From JACKII01 sp041687435 (GTDB lineage: Bacteria; Pseudomonadota; Alphaproteobacteria; Bin95): a stretch of DNA of 64,000 bases. Numbering within the stretch: position 1 is the first letter of the stretch; each line of letters opens with the position of its first letter. The notes below the pieces were generated by a model that was not told the origin of the DNA, made no database searches, and saw only the letters and a list, made by a program, of their open reading frames with translations. The DNA lies in assembly GCA_041687435.1 (NCBI GenBank), contig JAWLBX010000009.1, forward strand, positions 1 through 64,000, read 5' to 3'. Below, piece by piece: positions 27,731 to 34,949 of this stretch. A program made the translations under genes and the position numbers.

Positions 27731-29515
27731 TCAGTTGCGTACGGTCATTGCGGCGGTCATCAGGCCACGGGCTCGCGCCTCGCGGACTTCGCCGTCGCTG
27801 CGAACGGGTTGCGGCTTCACGCCCAGCATGGGCGCGATGCGGTCGACAATCCGGCTGACGGCCGGCGCGGCCGCCTTGCCGCCCGTTGCATAACGCCCGG
27901 TGACCTTCCGCGCCTGCGGCTCGTCGATCATCACGAACACCACATATTGCGGGTCGTTGATCGGGAACGTACCGACGAAGGAGGAGATGCGCTTGTCGCG
28001 GCTGTTGGTGCCGTCCGCGGTGCGCTTCAACGCCGTGCCGGTCTTCCCCCCCACCGGATACAAACGGGTATCCGCATTGCCGCCGGTGCCGTTTAACACC
28101 ACTTGCCGCAACATTGTGCGCACTTTGGCCGAGGTCTCTTGCCGCAGTACGCGCTTGCCCTGCGCGGTTTCCGGGTTGTTCAGGCGGACGAAGGTCGGGC
28201 TGTAGAGCGTGCCGCCGTTCACCAGAGCGCCGAACGTGGCAACGAACTGCGCAGGCGAGACCGCGAGAGTGTAGCCGAAAGCGGCCGTCATGGCATCGAG
28301 CTCCTGCCACCGCTTCGGTACGAAGGGCGCGGTAACCTCATTTATGTCCAGGCTGGGCCGGGTCAGCAGGCCGAAGCGGTCGAAGTAGCTTACCAGCCGG
28401 TCCACGCCGATTTCGGTAGCCAGCCGTGCCGCGCCGATGTTGGAGGAATGCACCAGCACCTCCTCCATCGACAGCCAGCGGTGCCGTCCATGGAAGTCCT
28501 TGATGGTGTAGCCGTGGACGTAGATCGGCCGTGTCGCGTCGAACTTGGTGTCCATCTTGGCGACATTCGCATCCAGCGCGATCGACGCGATTACCGGCTT
28601 GAAGACCGAGCCGAGTTCGTAAACGGCGTTGGTGACGCGGTTTTGTTCGGCAGCAGGGTTACGCTCAACGGTCAGGTTCGGGTCGAAGTCCGGCAGGGAG
28701 ACCGAGCCGAGGAATTCGCCGGTGGAAACATCCATGACCACGCCAACACCGCCCAGTGCGGCATAGGCATCAATCTGCGCCTGAACCTCCTGCCGGACGA
28801 CGGACTGCACGCGGACGTCGAGGCTCAGATGCATCGGCGAATCCGGGTCGCCGACCAGGTCGGCATCGTAGAACGACTCGATCCCGGATAGGGCGGTCTG
28901 GTCGACGCGGGTCTGGCCGACCACGTGGGTGGTCAGCGGCCCTTGCGGATAGATGCGTCGGTACTCCCGTCTTGCCTGAATGCCCGGCAGGCCCAATTGC
29001 AGCGCCTTGTAATACTGCGCCGGCGTCATGTGACGCGCGACGTAGGCGAAATCGTTATCACTTTTGGAAAGCCGCCTGGCGATCAGCGCTTCGTCCAGAT
29101 CCGGGAAAGCCTTCGCCAGGGCTGCTGCGGTCCCTTGCGGGTCCGGCACCTTGCTCGGATGGGCGTAGAGTGAGTGTACCGGCGCGCTGAAGGCCAGCAA
29201 CGCGCCGTTGCGGTCGAAAATCTTGGCGCGCGGCAGGTTGGCCCGTTCCTCGTCGCTGGGCGTGACCCGCAGCGGCTTGTCTTCGCCCGCAAAGGCGGAG
29301 GCATTGGCGGCCGGAACCGTGCCCGGGGCAGCGGTCAGCACCAACTTACCGGCGATTGCCACCATGGCGGTAGCGAGGCAGACGCTGACGACGCCCAGCC
29401 GCCAGCCCCTGGCCGGCCGTGGCTGGCGTTCCGGTACGAACGCCCCCGGCTGCGAGGTGTGGCGGGCGGCCTGACGCTGCGGAGGCTCGTCGAGGAATGG
29501 GAGAGTCCCGGTCAT
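27731..29515 (-). CDS. ftsI: Septal peptidoglycan transpeptidase FtsI (PBP3)
   Basis: FtsI (594 aa) is the class B penicillin-binding protein cross-linking septal peptidoglycan. A cytoplasmic N-terminus of about 45 residues and one transmembrane helix (VVSVCLATAMVAIAGKLVLTA) are followed by the pedestal domain. In the transpeptidase domain the active-site serine is in GSVFK (SxxK), the SxN motif is VHSSNIGAA, and KTG is in VGGKTGTALKRT. The start overlaps the ftsL stop by 4 bp. Confidence 0.96.
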   Translation of the reverse strand: MTGTLPFLDEPPQRQAARHTSQPGAFVPERQPRPARGWRLGVVSVCLATAMVAIAGKLVLTAAPGTVPAANASAFAGEDKPLRVTPSDEERANLPRAKIFDRNGALLAFSAPVHSLYAHPSKVPDPQGTAAALAKAFPDLDEALIARRLSKSDNDFAYVARHMTPAQYYKALQLGLPGIQARREYRRIYPQGPLTTHVVGQTRVDQTALSGIESFYDADLVGDPDSPMHLSLDVRVQSVVRQEVQAQIDAYAALGGVGVVMDVSTGEFLGSVSLPDFDPNLTVERNPAAEQNRVTNAVYELGSVFKPVIASIALDANVAKMDTKFDATRPIYVHGYTIKDFHGRHRWLSMEEVLVHSSNIGAARLATEIGVDRLVSYFDRFGLLTRPSLDINEVTAPFVPKRWQELDAMTAAFGYTLAVSPAQFVATFGALVNGGTLYSPTFVRLNNPETAQGKRVLRQETSAKVRTMLRQVVLNGTGGNADTRLYPVGGKTGTALKRTADGTNSRDKRISSFVGTFPINDPQYVVFVMIDEPQARKVTGRYATGGKAAAPAVSRIVDRIAPMLGVKPQPVRSDGEVREARARGLMTAAMTVRN

Positions 29516-29985
29516 TGCGGTTTCCTCTGCGGCGTTAAAAGGGATACGGGTTGCAATGCGGATCGGCCATGCGCTTCCAGCCAGGGCGGCGTGTGCGGCA
29601 TGCCCTCCGGTAGCGCCGGTATGTGGGGCGGTTCGGTCAACTGCGGCGGTTCCTGCCGCTGGCCATATCGCTTTGGCTCAGGCTCTGGCCGGCGGGCGGT
29701 CGGCAAGGGGATGCGTGCGGGCAGGCTGGCCAGCGGGATCAACTGATCGCCTCGCACCTCCTCAAGCGTCAGATGCCGGTCGGCCAGCGGGAGCAGGCGG
29801 TCTGCGGAAATCAGCAGTTCATAGCTGGCATCCAGCAGCATGATCCGTTCTTGGACGCTGGCCTTGCGTGCGGCGATGGCGTCGATCCGGTTGTTGACCC
29901 GGTCGACCTTCAGCGAGACGGTGACGGTCATCAGCACCATGCCGGCCAGTGCGATCAGCCAGAAGATCGTGGCGCGGGAAATCAT
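29512..29985 (-). CDS. ftsL: Cell division protein FtsL
   Basis: A 157-aa bitopic protein in the position of FtsL, between rsmH and ftsI. It has one N-terminal transmembrane helix (about residues 6-24) followed by a short coiled-coil (VDRVNNRIDAIAARKASVQERI). FtsL sequences diverge widely, so the call rests on position, topology and coiled-coil. The C-terminal third (about 95-157) is Pro/Arg-rich, longer than in the roughly 120-aa enterobacterial protein. The ATG overlaps the rsmH stop by 4 bp; the longer in-frame form is inside rsmH. Confidence 0.85.
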   Translation of the reverse strand: MISRATIFWLIALAGMVLMTVTVSLKVDRVNNRIDAIAARKASVQERIMLLDASYELLISADRLLPLADRHLTLEEVRGDQLIPLASLPARIPLPTARRPEPEPKRYGQRQEPPQLTEPPHIPALPEGMPHTPPWLEAHGRSALQPVSLLTPQRKPQ

Positions 29986-30929
29986 GGGCTCTCCTCCGTT
30001 TCCGGAGTGGAGAGCCGCTCTGCCGCCCGCAGCTTGGCCGACCGTGCGCGCGGGTTCGCGGCCACTTCCGCCGGGCCGGCGACGATTGGGCGTCGCGTCA
30101 GCAGCCGCCATGCCGGCGCAGCCATGGTGCCCGCATCCGGCATGTGACGCGAGGCACGCGGCTGCGCCGTCGACCGGCTGCGGAAGAAATTCTTCACGAT
30201 GCGGTCTTCCAGCGAGTGGAACGACACCACCACGCAGCGGCCGCCGGGTTTCAGCACGGTTTCGGACGCGGCCAGCCCGCGTTCCAGTTCGCCCAGCTCA
30301 TCGTTCACCACGATCCGCAGTGCCTGGAAGGTGCGTGTTGCCGGGTGGTGGTGCGGATCGGGCCGCGGCATGGCCTTGGCGATCAGTGCCGCCAATTGCG
30401 CCGTCCGCAGCAATGGTTGTTCCTGGCGTGCGGTGACGATGGCGCGGGCGATGCGCCGGGAATGCCGTTCCTCGCCATACCGCCAGAACCAGCCGGCAAG
30501 CGTCTGCTCCTCCGCGGTGTTGACAAGATCGGCGGCGCTGGGGCCTTCGGCGCTCATGCGCATGTCCAGCGGGCCGTCATGCATGAAAGAAAAGCCGCGC
30601 TCGGCCTGGTCAAGCTGCATGGAGGAAACGCCGAGGTCGAGCGCGACTCCATCCGCCGACGCCGGCGCGTCCAGATACCGGTCCATGCTGCCAAAGGTGC
30701 CGTGGACAAGGCGCAACCGGCCCGGATAGGCCGCGGCCATCGCGGCGCCATCGCGGATGGCATTGGGGTCGCGGTCGATTGCAATCACATGGCCCGCGCC
30801 GTGCGCCAGCATGGCGGCGGTATAGCCGCCGGCGCCAAACGTTCCGTCGATATACAGGCCATCTGGGCGGACCTGCAGCATCTCCACGACTTCGGGGCCA
30901 AGAACAGGCGTGTGCGGAGCGGTGATCAT
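29982..30929 (-). CDS. rsmH: 16S rRNA m4C1402 methyltransferase RsmH (MraW)
   Basis: RsmH (315 aa) N4-methylates C1402 of 16S rRNA using SAM. The N-terminal HTPVLGPEVVEML and the SAM-binding DGTFGAGGYTAAML motifs are clear, as are DLGVSSMQLDQAERGFSF and the C-terminal VVSFHSLEDRIVKNFF. Its start overlaps the mraZ stop (ATGA), as usual for the head of dcw clusters. Confidence 0.97.
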   Translation of the reverse strand: MITAPHTPVLGPEVVEMLQVRPDGLYIDGTFGAGGYTAAMLAHGAGHVIAIDRDPNAIRDGAAMAAAYPGRLRLVHGTFGSMDRYLDAPASADGVALDLGVSSMQLDQAERGFSFMHDGPLDMRMSAEGPSAADLVNTAEEQTLAGWFWRYGEERHSRRIARAIVTARQEQPLLRTAQLAALIAKAMPRPDPHHHPATRTFQALRIVVNDELGELERGLAASETVLKPGGRCVVVSFHSLEDRIVKNFFRSRSTAQPRASRHMPDAGTMAAPAWRLLTRRPIVAGPAEVAANPRARSAKLRAAERLSTPETEESP

Positions 30930-31414
30930 ATCACCCCTCCGGCGCTGGCTTCCTCGGTCATCAGCATCAGGATGCGACGGGCGAGGCTCGCTTCCTCGGC
31001 CTCGAAGTAATCGTCCACATCCTCCATCGGCCAGATCTCGAAGAAATGGCCTTGTCCGTGGAAGAACACTTTTTTCTCAAGACTGGCAGCGTCGACGAGT
31101 TTGGCGTTCAGAACGATCCGCCCGGTATCGTCGATCTTGTGCTCCAGAATGGAGCGGAAGATTTTCGAGGCTGTCTTGCGGATTTCGACGCTTTCGCCGG
31201 CCAGTTTGACCTGCACCTGCGGCAGCACGGCCACCATGGAGAAGGTGCAGCCGAATACGGTCGGGTAATCCGGTTCGGGCGAGGCGAAAAGCGCAACCAT
31301 CCTGTCGCGGCCGCTTTCCGGGTCGCTTTCGATGCGGTTGCGGAACGGCGCCGGGATCGATACCCGCCGCTTGGTGTCCAGACCGCTTTCGAATGTGCCG
31401 TAAAATACCGGCAT
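30926..31414 (-). CDS. mraZ: Transcriptional regulator MraZ
   Basis: MraZ (162 aa) is a ring-forming DNA-binding protein with two SpoVT/AbrB-like halves. Each half carries a DxKRR/DxxGR-type loop, here LDTKRRVSIPAPFR near residue 12 and IDDTGRIVLNAKLV in the second half. In enterobacteria MraZ represses its own dcw promoter by binding TGGG repeats upstream. Here a phased TGG-repeat array overlaps the promoter just upstream (separate entries), which fits autoregulation. It is the first gene of the dcw operon. Confidence 0.94.
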   Translation of the reverse strand: MPVFYGTFESGLDTKRRVSIPAPFRNRIESDPESGRDRMVALFASPEPDYPTVFGCTFSMVAVLPQVQVKLAGESVEIRKTASKIFRSILEHKIDDTGRIVLNAKLVDAASLEKKVFFHGQGHFFEIWPMEDVDDYFEAEEASLARRILMLMTEEASAGGVI

Positions 31415-31467
31415 TGCGCCCGCTGCCTAACCTCTCAACCTTGGAGCCATCTGCCGCCGGGAGGTAT

Positions 31468-31521
31468 TGGCGTTGGATGGCTATAAATGGGTATCTAAGG
31501 GATTATATGGTACAGACTGGA
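31468..31521. promoter_or_regulatory. Candidate MraZ operator: six TGG/AGG repeats, 10-bp period
   Basis: The triplets TGG, TGG, TGG, AGG, TGG, TGG start at 31468, 31478, 31488, 31498, 31508 and 31518, exactly 10 bp apart. They cover the -10 box, spacer and start region of the dcw promoter. Known MraZ operators are direct TGGG-type repeats separated by 5-nt spacers, giving the same helical phase. Identity as MraZ boxes is inference from spacing and location. Confidence 0.6.
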
Positions 31522-31530
31522 TAACGCCAA
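31502..31530 (-). promoter_or_regulatory. Sigma70-type promoter of the dcw operon
   Basis: On the minus strand TTGGCG (plus-strand 31525-31530) is followed after exactly 17 bp by a perfect TATAAT (31502-31507). The predicted start is near 31495, about 80 bp before the mraZ ATG. It stands in the AT-rich part of the gap and is the best promoter match I saw in the window. Confidence 0.7.
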
Positions 31531-31604
31531 GTTAAAATCCTGGCCGGGCAGTCAACGAATCGGCGATGCCGGTGATTCTCTATTAACCAAAATTAACATT
31601 ATTT

Positions 31605-31619
31605 GTTCTATTATAGTTC
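31605..31619. promoter_or_regulatory. Possible LexA (SOS) box GTTC-N7-GTTC
   Basis: The sequence GTTC-TATTATA-GTTC matches the direct-repeat SOS box of alphaproteobacteria exactly. It lies in the gap between rnpB and mraZ, about 75 bp upstream of the dcw promoter. About one chance match per 64 kb is expected, so this may be accidental. Confidence 0.3.
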
Positions 31620-31639
31620 TTATTACTGGGGTGAAATAA

Positions 31640-31658
31640 GAACATTGCCAGAATGTTC
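31640..31658 (-). terminator. Possible rnpB terminator hairpin
   Basis: On the minus strand, about 38 nt after the rnpB 3' end, GAACATT and AATGTTC form a 7-bp stem with a 5-nt loop, followed by TTATTT. An overlapping alternative stem GTTCTTATT/AATAAGAAC (31616-31643) follows. The AT-rich stem and interrupted T tract make this a modest candidate. Confidence 0.4.
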
Positions 31659-31696
31659 ATGCCTTGGATCGGTCTGGGCGTGTTGGAAAATGGCAG

Positions 31697-32111
31697 GAGT
31701 CAGGCGGTCTGTAAGCCGGGTTCTGTTCCCACATTTTCCCATGGGTTTGGGAAAATGTGGGATGGCGACCATTCATCTGGGGCAGCGGTTACCCTGCTGC
31801 CTCGGTGCGACCTACCCGGACGACGGCCCGAAGACGGGGTCTGCCGCTGGCCTCTGGCGAGGCTGCGGCTGTCGTCCCTACCTGGTCTTGCTCCCGGTGG
31901 GGTTTGCCATGCCGGTGCTGTCGCCAGCCCCGCGGTGGGCTCTTACCCCACCCTTTCACCCTTACCCCGGACCGGAGCCCGGGGCGGTTTGCTTTCTGTG
32001 GCACTTTCCCTGAGGTTACCCTCGCCGGCCGTTAGCCGGCACCGTGTCTCCGTGGAGCCCGGACTTTCCTCTCTCCGACATGCGGAGAGCGGCCGCCCGA
32101 CCGCCTGACTC
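31697..32111 (-). ncRNA. rnpB: RNase P RNA, bacterial type A
   Basis: This is the catalytic RNA of RNase P, about 415 nt, which matures tRNA 5' ends. The 5' region reads GGAAAGTCCGGGCTCC after the first hairpins, the universal signature of P4 and its neighbours. Near the 3' end come AGATGAATG and ACAGAACCCGGCTTA. The two ends pair as a 13-bp P1 helix (GAGTCAGGCGGTC with GACCGCCTGACTC), which fixes the coordinates. Between AGATGAATG and ACAGAACCC lies an extra perfect 15-bp hairpin (31727-31762). The 5' end coincides with the amidase stop codon, so its promoter must lie inside the amidase gene or the RNA is processed from a longer transcript. Confidence 0.95.
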
Positions 32112-32853
32112 ATGCCTTTAATAGGGGGTGCGCGGCGCTGGTACAACCGCACTGGCGTAGCAGATCGGCGAGGCGCGCGGCGCAGTTGCCGTCGAACACG
32201 CCGTCAAGGCGTTCCGGCCGGAAATGGCGCTGGAACGCCAGCACGGCATTGCGGGTCGCCAGGTCATGGCTGCCGGTCGGCGCAACCGCATAGCCATAGC
32301 AGGCGAGCGCGCGTTGCCTGTCGGTCAGGGATGGCACCGGCAGTGGCTTGCACGGTTGCGGCCAGAGGCCGACGCCGGCCGCTGCAAAATCCGCCCAGGG
32401 GAACAGTTCGCCGGGGTCTTCCTTGCGGTTCGGGGCGATATCGCTATGGGCGACGACGTTGCGCGCCGGGATGCCGTGGCGCGCGACGATACCCTGGCTC
32501 AGCGCCAGCACCGCCGCCATCTGCACCGCCGGAAACGGGCGGTAGCCCCAGGCATGGCCCGGATGGGCGATTTCGATGCCGATGGAGCGGCTGTTGATGT
32601 CCCGCACGCCGCGCCAGCAGGAAAGGCCGGCCTGCCAGGCGCGACGGTGTTCGGCCACCAACTGCCAGACATGCCCATCCTCTCGCACCAGATAGTGCGC
32701 GCTCGCCTCCACCTGGGGGTCGCAGAGCCGTTGCAGCGCGGCTTCGGCGCTGGTCATGTTGGTATAGTGCAGGACCAGCATATCGACCGGCGCATTTCCC
32801 CGCCGTTCGGTGTGGTTGGGGGATGGATGCCAGTCGATTGCAAGGCCGGTCAC
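32110..32853 (-). CDS. N-acetylmuramoyl-L-alanine amidase (Amidase_2 + peptidoglycan-binding)
   Basis: A 247-aa amidase of the AmiD/AmpD type that would cleave the MurNAc-L-Ala bond during wall recycling or remodelling. The zinc ligands fit the family: the first His in VLHYTNM, the second in VVAHSDIAPNRKEDPG, with the conserved Lys and Asp nearby. A C-terminal PG_binding_1-like domain (about 180-240) is seen. No signal peptide or lipobox is visible at this start, so it may act in the cytoplasm. Its ATG overlaps the uup stop by 4 bp, and its stop overlaps the first bases of rnpB. Confidence 0.88.
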   Translation of the reverse strand: MTGLAIDWHPSPNHTERRGNAPVDMLVLHYTNMTSAEAALQRLCDPQVEASAHYLVREDGHVWQLVAEHRRAWQAGLSCWRGVRDINSRSIGIEIAHPGHAWGYRPFPAVQMAAVLALSQGIVARHGIPARNVVAHSDIAPNRKEDPGELFPWADFAAAGVGLWPQPCKPLPVPSLTDRQRALACYGYAVAPTGSHDLATRNAVLAFQRHFRPERLDGVFDGNCAARLADLLRQCGCTSAAHPLLKA

Positions 32854-34718
32854 GATGCCTGCGCCTCGATTTCCTCGCGCTTGGTTTCCAATGTCAGCCA
32901 GCGCTCCTCGGCGGCGGTCAGCGCCTCCTTGGCTTCGGTCAGCCGATCCACGGCCTTTTCGAACTTGGCCGGGTCGCGCTGGTAGACCTCCGGGTCGGCC
33001 AGAAAGGCGTTGGCTTTCTCGATATAGGCTTCCAGCTTGGCGATTCGGTCCGGCAGTTCGTCGAGTTCGTGCAGTTCCTTGAAGGTCAGCCGGTGCTGGT
33101 TCCGGTCGGTTTTGGATGCCGGCTTCGGCGGCAAGGGCTTCGGTGGTTCGGATTTCTTCTCCACCATGGCCGGGCCACCGGCAAAGCCGCTGCCGCCCTT
33201 TCGCGGTGCGACGCGCTGGCGGACATAGTCATAATAGCCGCCGACATATTCCCGCGCCTCGCCGTCGCCCTCCAGCGCAATGACGCTGGCCACCGTGCGG
33301 TCGAGAAATTCGCGGTCGTGGCTGACCAGCAGCAATGTGCCTTCATAGTCGCCCAGCGCATCCTCCAGCAGGTCGAGCGTATCCATGTCCAGGTCGTTGG
33401 TCGGCTCGTCCAGGATCAGCAGGTCGCTTTTTTGCGCCAGGATCTTGGCCAGCAGCAGCCGGTTGCGCTCGCCGCCGGACAGGGTGGCGACCGGCGCGCG
33501 GATCTGATCGAAGGGGAACAGAAAATCCTTCAGGTAGCCGACCACGTGCCGGGGCGCGCCGTGGACATACAGGGTGTCGCCGCCGTCGGGACAAAGCGTC
33601 TCCCACAAGGTTTTGGTGGGGTCGAGCTGGGCGCGGTGCTGATCGAAATACGCCGGCTGGGCGCTTTTGGCGACCCGCACCCGGCCGCTATCCGGCTTGA
33701 GCTCACCGGTCAGCATGCGCAGCAGCGTCGTCTTACCGGCGCCGTTCGGCCCCAGGACACCGATTCGCTCCCCGCGCAGGATGCGGGTGGTGAAGTTGCG
33801 GACAATGTCGCGCTGCTGGCCGTTCGGCAGGATGATCGATTTCGAGATTTCCTTTGCTTCGATCACCATACGGCTGCGCACATCGCCCTCGTCCATGACG
33901 ATGCGAACCTTGCCGCGCTTCTGCCCCAGCAGGGCGGACCGCTCGTCGCGCATGTCGGCCAGCCGGCGCAGGCGCAACTGGTTGCGCGACCGCCGCGCGG
34001 TCACGCCGCGCTGCAAATACCGCAGTTCCTGGGCGATGACCGTGTTCATGCGATCCAGTTCGCGCGCTTCCTCGTTCAGTACGTCTTCCTGCCACTTATC
34101 GAATTCGCTGAACGGCCGCTCGGTCTGGCGCATCCGGCCGCGGTCTAGCCACCAGATTTTCTTGGTCACGCGGTTCAGGAAGGCGCGGTCGTGGCTGACA
34201 ATTATGGTCGCGCCCTTGAAATCCTGAACGAACTTTTCCAGCCATTCGATCGTCGGCAGGTCCAGGTGGTTGGTCGGCTCGTCCAGCAGCAGCACATCCG
34301 GCGGGCGCACCAGCGCACGGGCGAGCGATGCGCGGCGCACCTCGCCCCCGGAAAGCGTATCCATGGCCCGCTCGCCATCCAGCGCCATACGGTCGAGCAC
34401 GGCATCGACCTCATAGTCCTCGGGCCGGTCCTCTGGCGGGCCGGCTTCTTCGATATGCTGGCGCACGGTGATGCCGGCGCGCAGCTGCGGCTCCTGCGGC
34501 AGCCAGGTCAGCCGCACGCCGGGCAGAAAGAAGGTATCGCCCAGGTCCGGCTCTAACTCGCCCATAATGAGCTTCATCAGGGTGGACTTGCCGCAACCGT
34601 TGCGCCCGATCAGGCAGATACGGTCGCCGGGCGTGATGCTGAACGACAGATCCTCGAACAGCGGCGTGGTGCCGAAGCCGATGGTGACGTCGCGAAAGGT
34701 GATGATGGGAGGCGCCAT
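32850..34718 (-). CDS. uup: ABC-F family ATPase, Uup type
   Basis: This 622-aa protein has two ABC ATPase domains and no membrane segments, the ABC-F architecture; Uup-type members act on ribosomes or DNA structures. Walker A motifs are GRNGCGKST (about 37-45) and GPNGAGKTT (about 325-333). The signature LSGGE occurs in both halves, with LLLDEPTNHLD and LILDEPTNDLD. A C-terminal Lys/Glu-rich coiled-coil of about 90 residues is the Uup hallmark. It leads a small operon with the amidase. Confidence 0.92.
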   Translation of the reverse strand: MAPPIITFRDVTIGFGTTPLFEDLSFSITPGDRICLIGRNGCGKSTLMKLIMGELEPDLGDTFFLPGVRLTWLPQEPQLRAGITVRQHIEEAGPPEDRPEDYEVDAVLDRMALDGERAMDTLSGGEVRRASLARALVRPPDVLLLDEPTNHLDLPTIEWLEKFVQDFKGATIIVSHDRAFLNRVTKKIWWLDRGRMRQTERPFSEFDKWQEDVLNEEARELDRMNTVIAQELRYLQRGVTARRSRNQLRLRRLADMRDERSALLGQKRGKVRIVMDEGDVRSRMVIEAKEISKSIILPNGQQRDIVRNFTTRILRGERIGVLGPNGAGKTTLLRMLTGELKPDSGRVRVAKSAQPAYFDQHRAQLDPTKTLWETLCPDGGDTLYVHGAPRHVVGYLKDFLFPFDQIRAPVATLSGGERNRLLLAKILAQKSDLLILDEPTNDLDMDTLDLLEDALGDYEGTLLLVSHDREFLDRTVASVIALEGDGEAREYVGGYYDYVRQRVAPRKGGSGFAGGPAMVEKKSEPPKPLPPKPASKTDRNQHRLTFKELHELDELPDRIAKLEAYIEKANAFLADPEVYQRDPAKFEKAVDRLTEAKEALTAAEERWLTLETKREEIEAQAS

Positions 34719-34876
34719 GATGCGGCTGCATTTGCGCGCTTGCTGCCGTTTGTCAAGGCACGAGCGATGATGCGGGCGCGTTGAGGCGTTTTCCGCGGCG
34801 CCCGTCTGTCTCTGGCGGTGGCTACAGCCCCCCGCGACTATGCGACAGGGTGGACCGCTGAGCGGAATTCATCTAT

Positions 34877-34892
34877 ATAAAGATTTCCTTAT
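34877..34892. promoter_or_regulatory. Imperfect dyad upstream of ahcY, possible SahR-type operator
   Basis: ATAAAGAT and TTCCTTAT form an imperfect dyad (6 of 8 positions) in an otherwise GC-rich gap, 58 bp before the ahcY start. Proteobacterial ahcY genes are often controlled by an ArsR-family S-adenosylhomocysteine-responsive regulator acting on AT-rich dyads of this look. The assignment is inference. The rest of the 34719-34949 gap shows no gene. Confidence 0.35.
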
Positions 34893-34949
34893 GCGGTCTG
34901 GGCGGTGCTCGGGCCGCGTCTTTTATGAAACGAGGAGGTTTTTGCACCT

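Noticed and set aside
31653..32108. ORFs across 31.6-32.1 kb
   Set aside because: The stretch is the RNase P RNA; the open frames are accidental.
34719..34949. SAM or SAH riboswitch upstream of ahcY
   Set aside because: The conserved core sequences of the SAH and SAM-II elements are not visible in the 231-bp gap.
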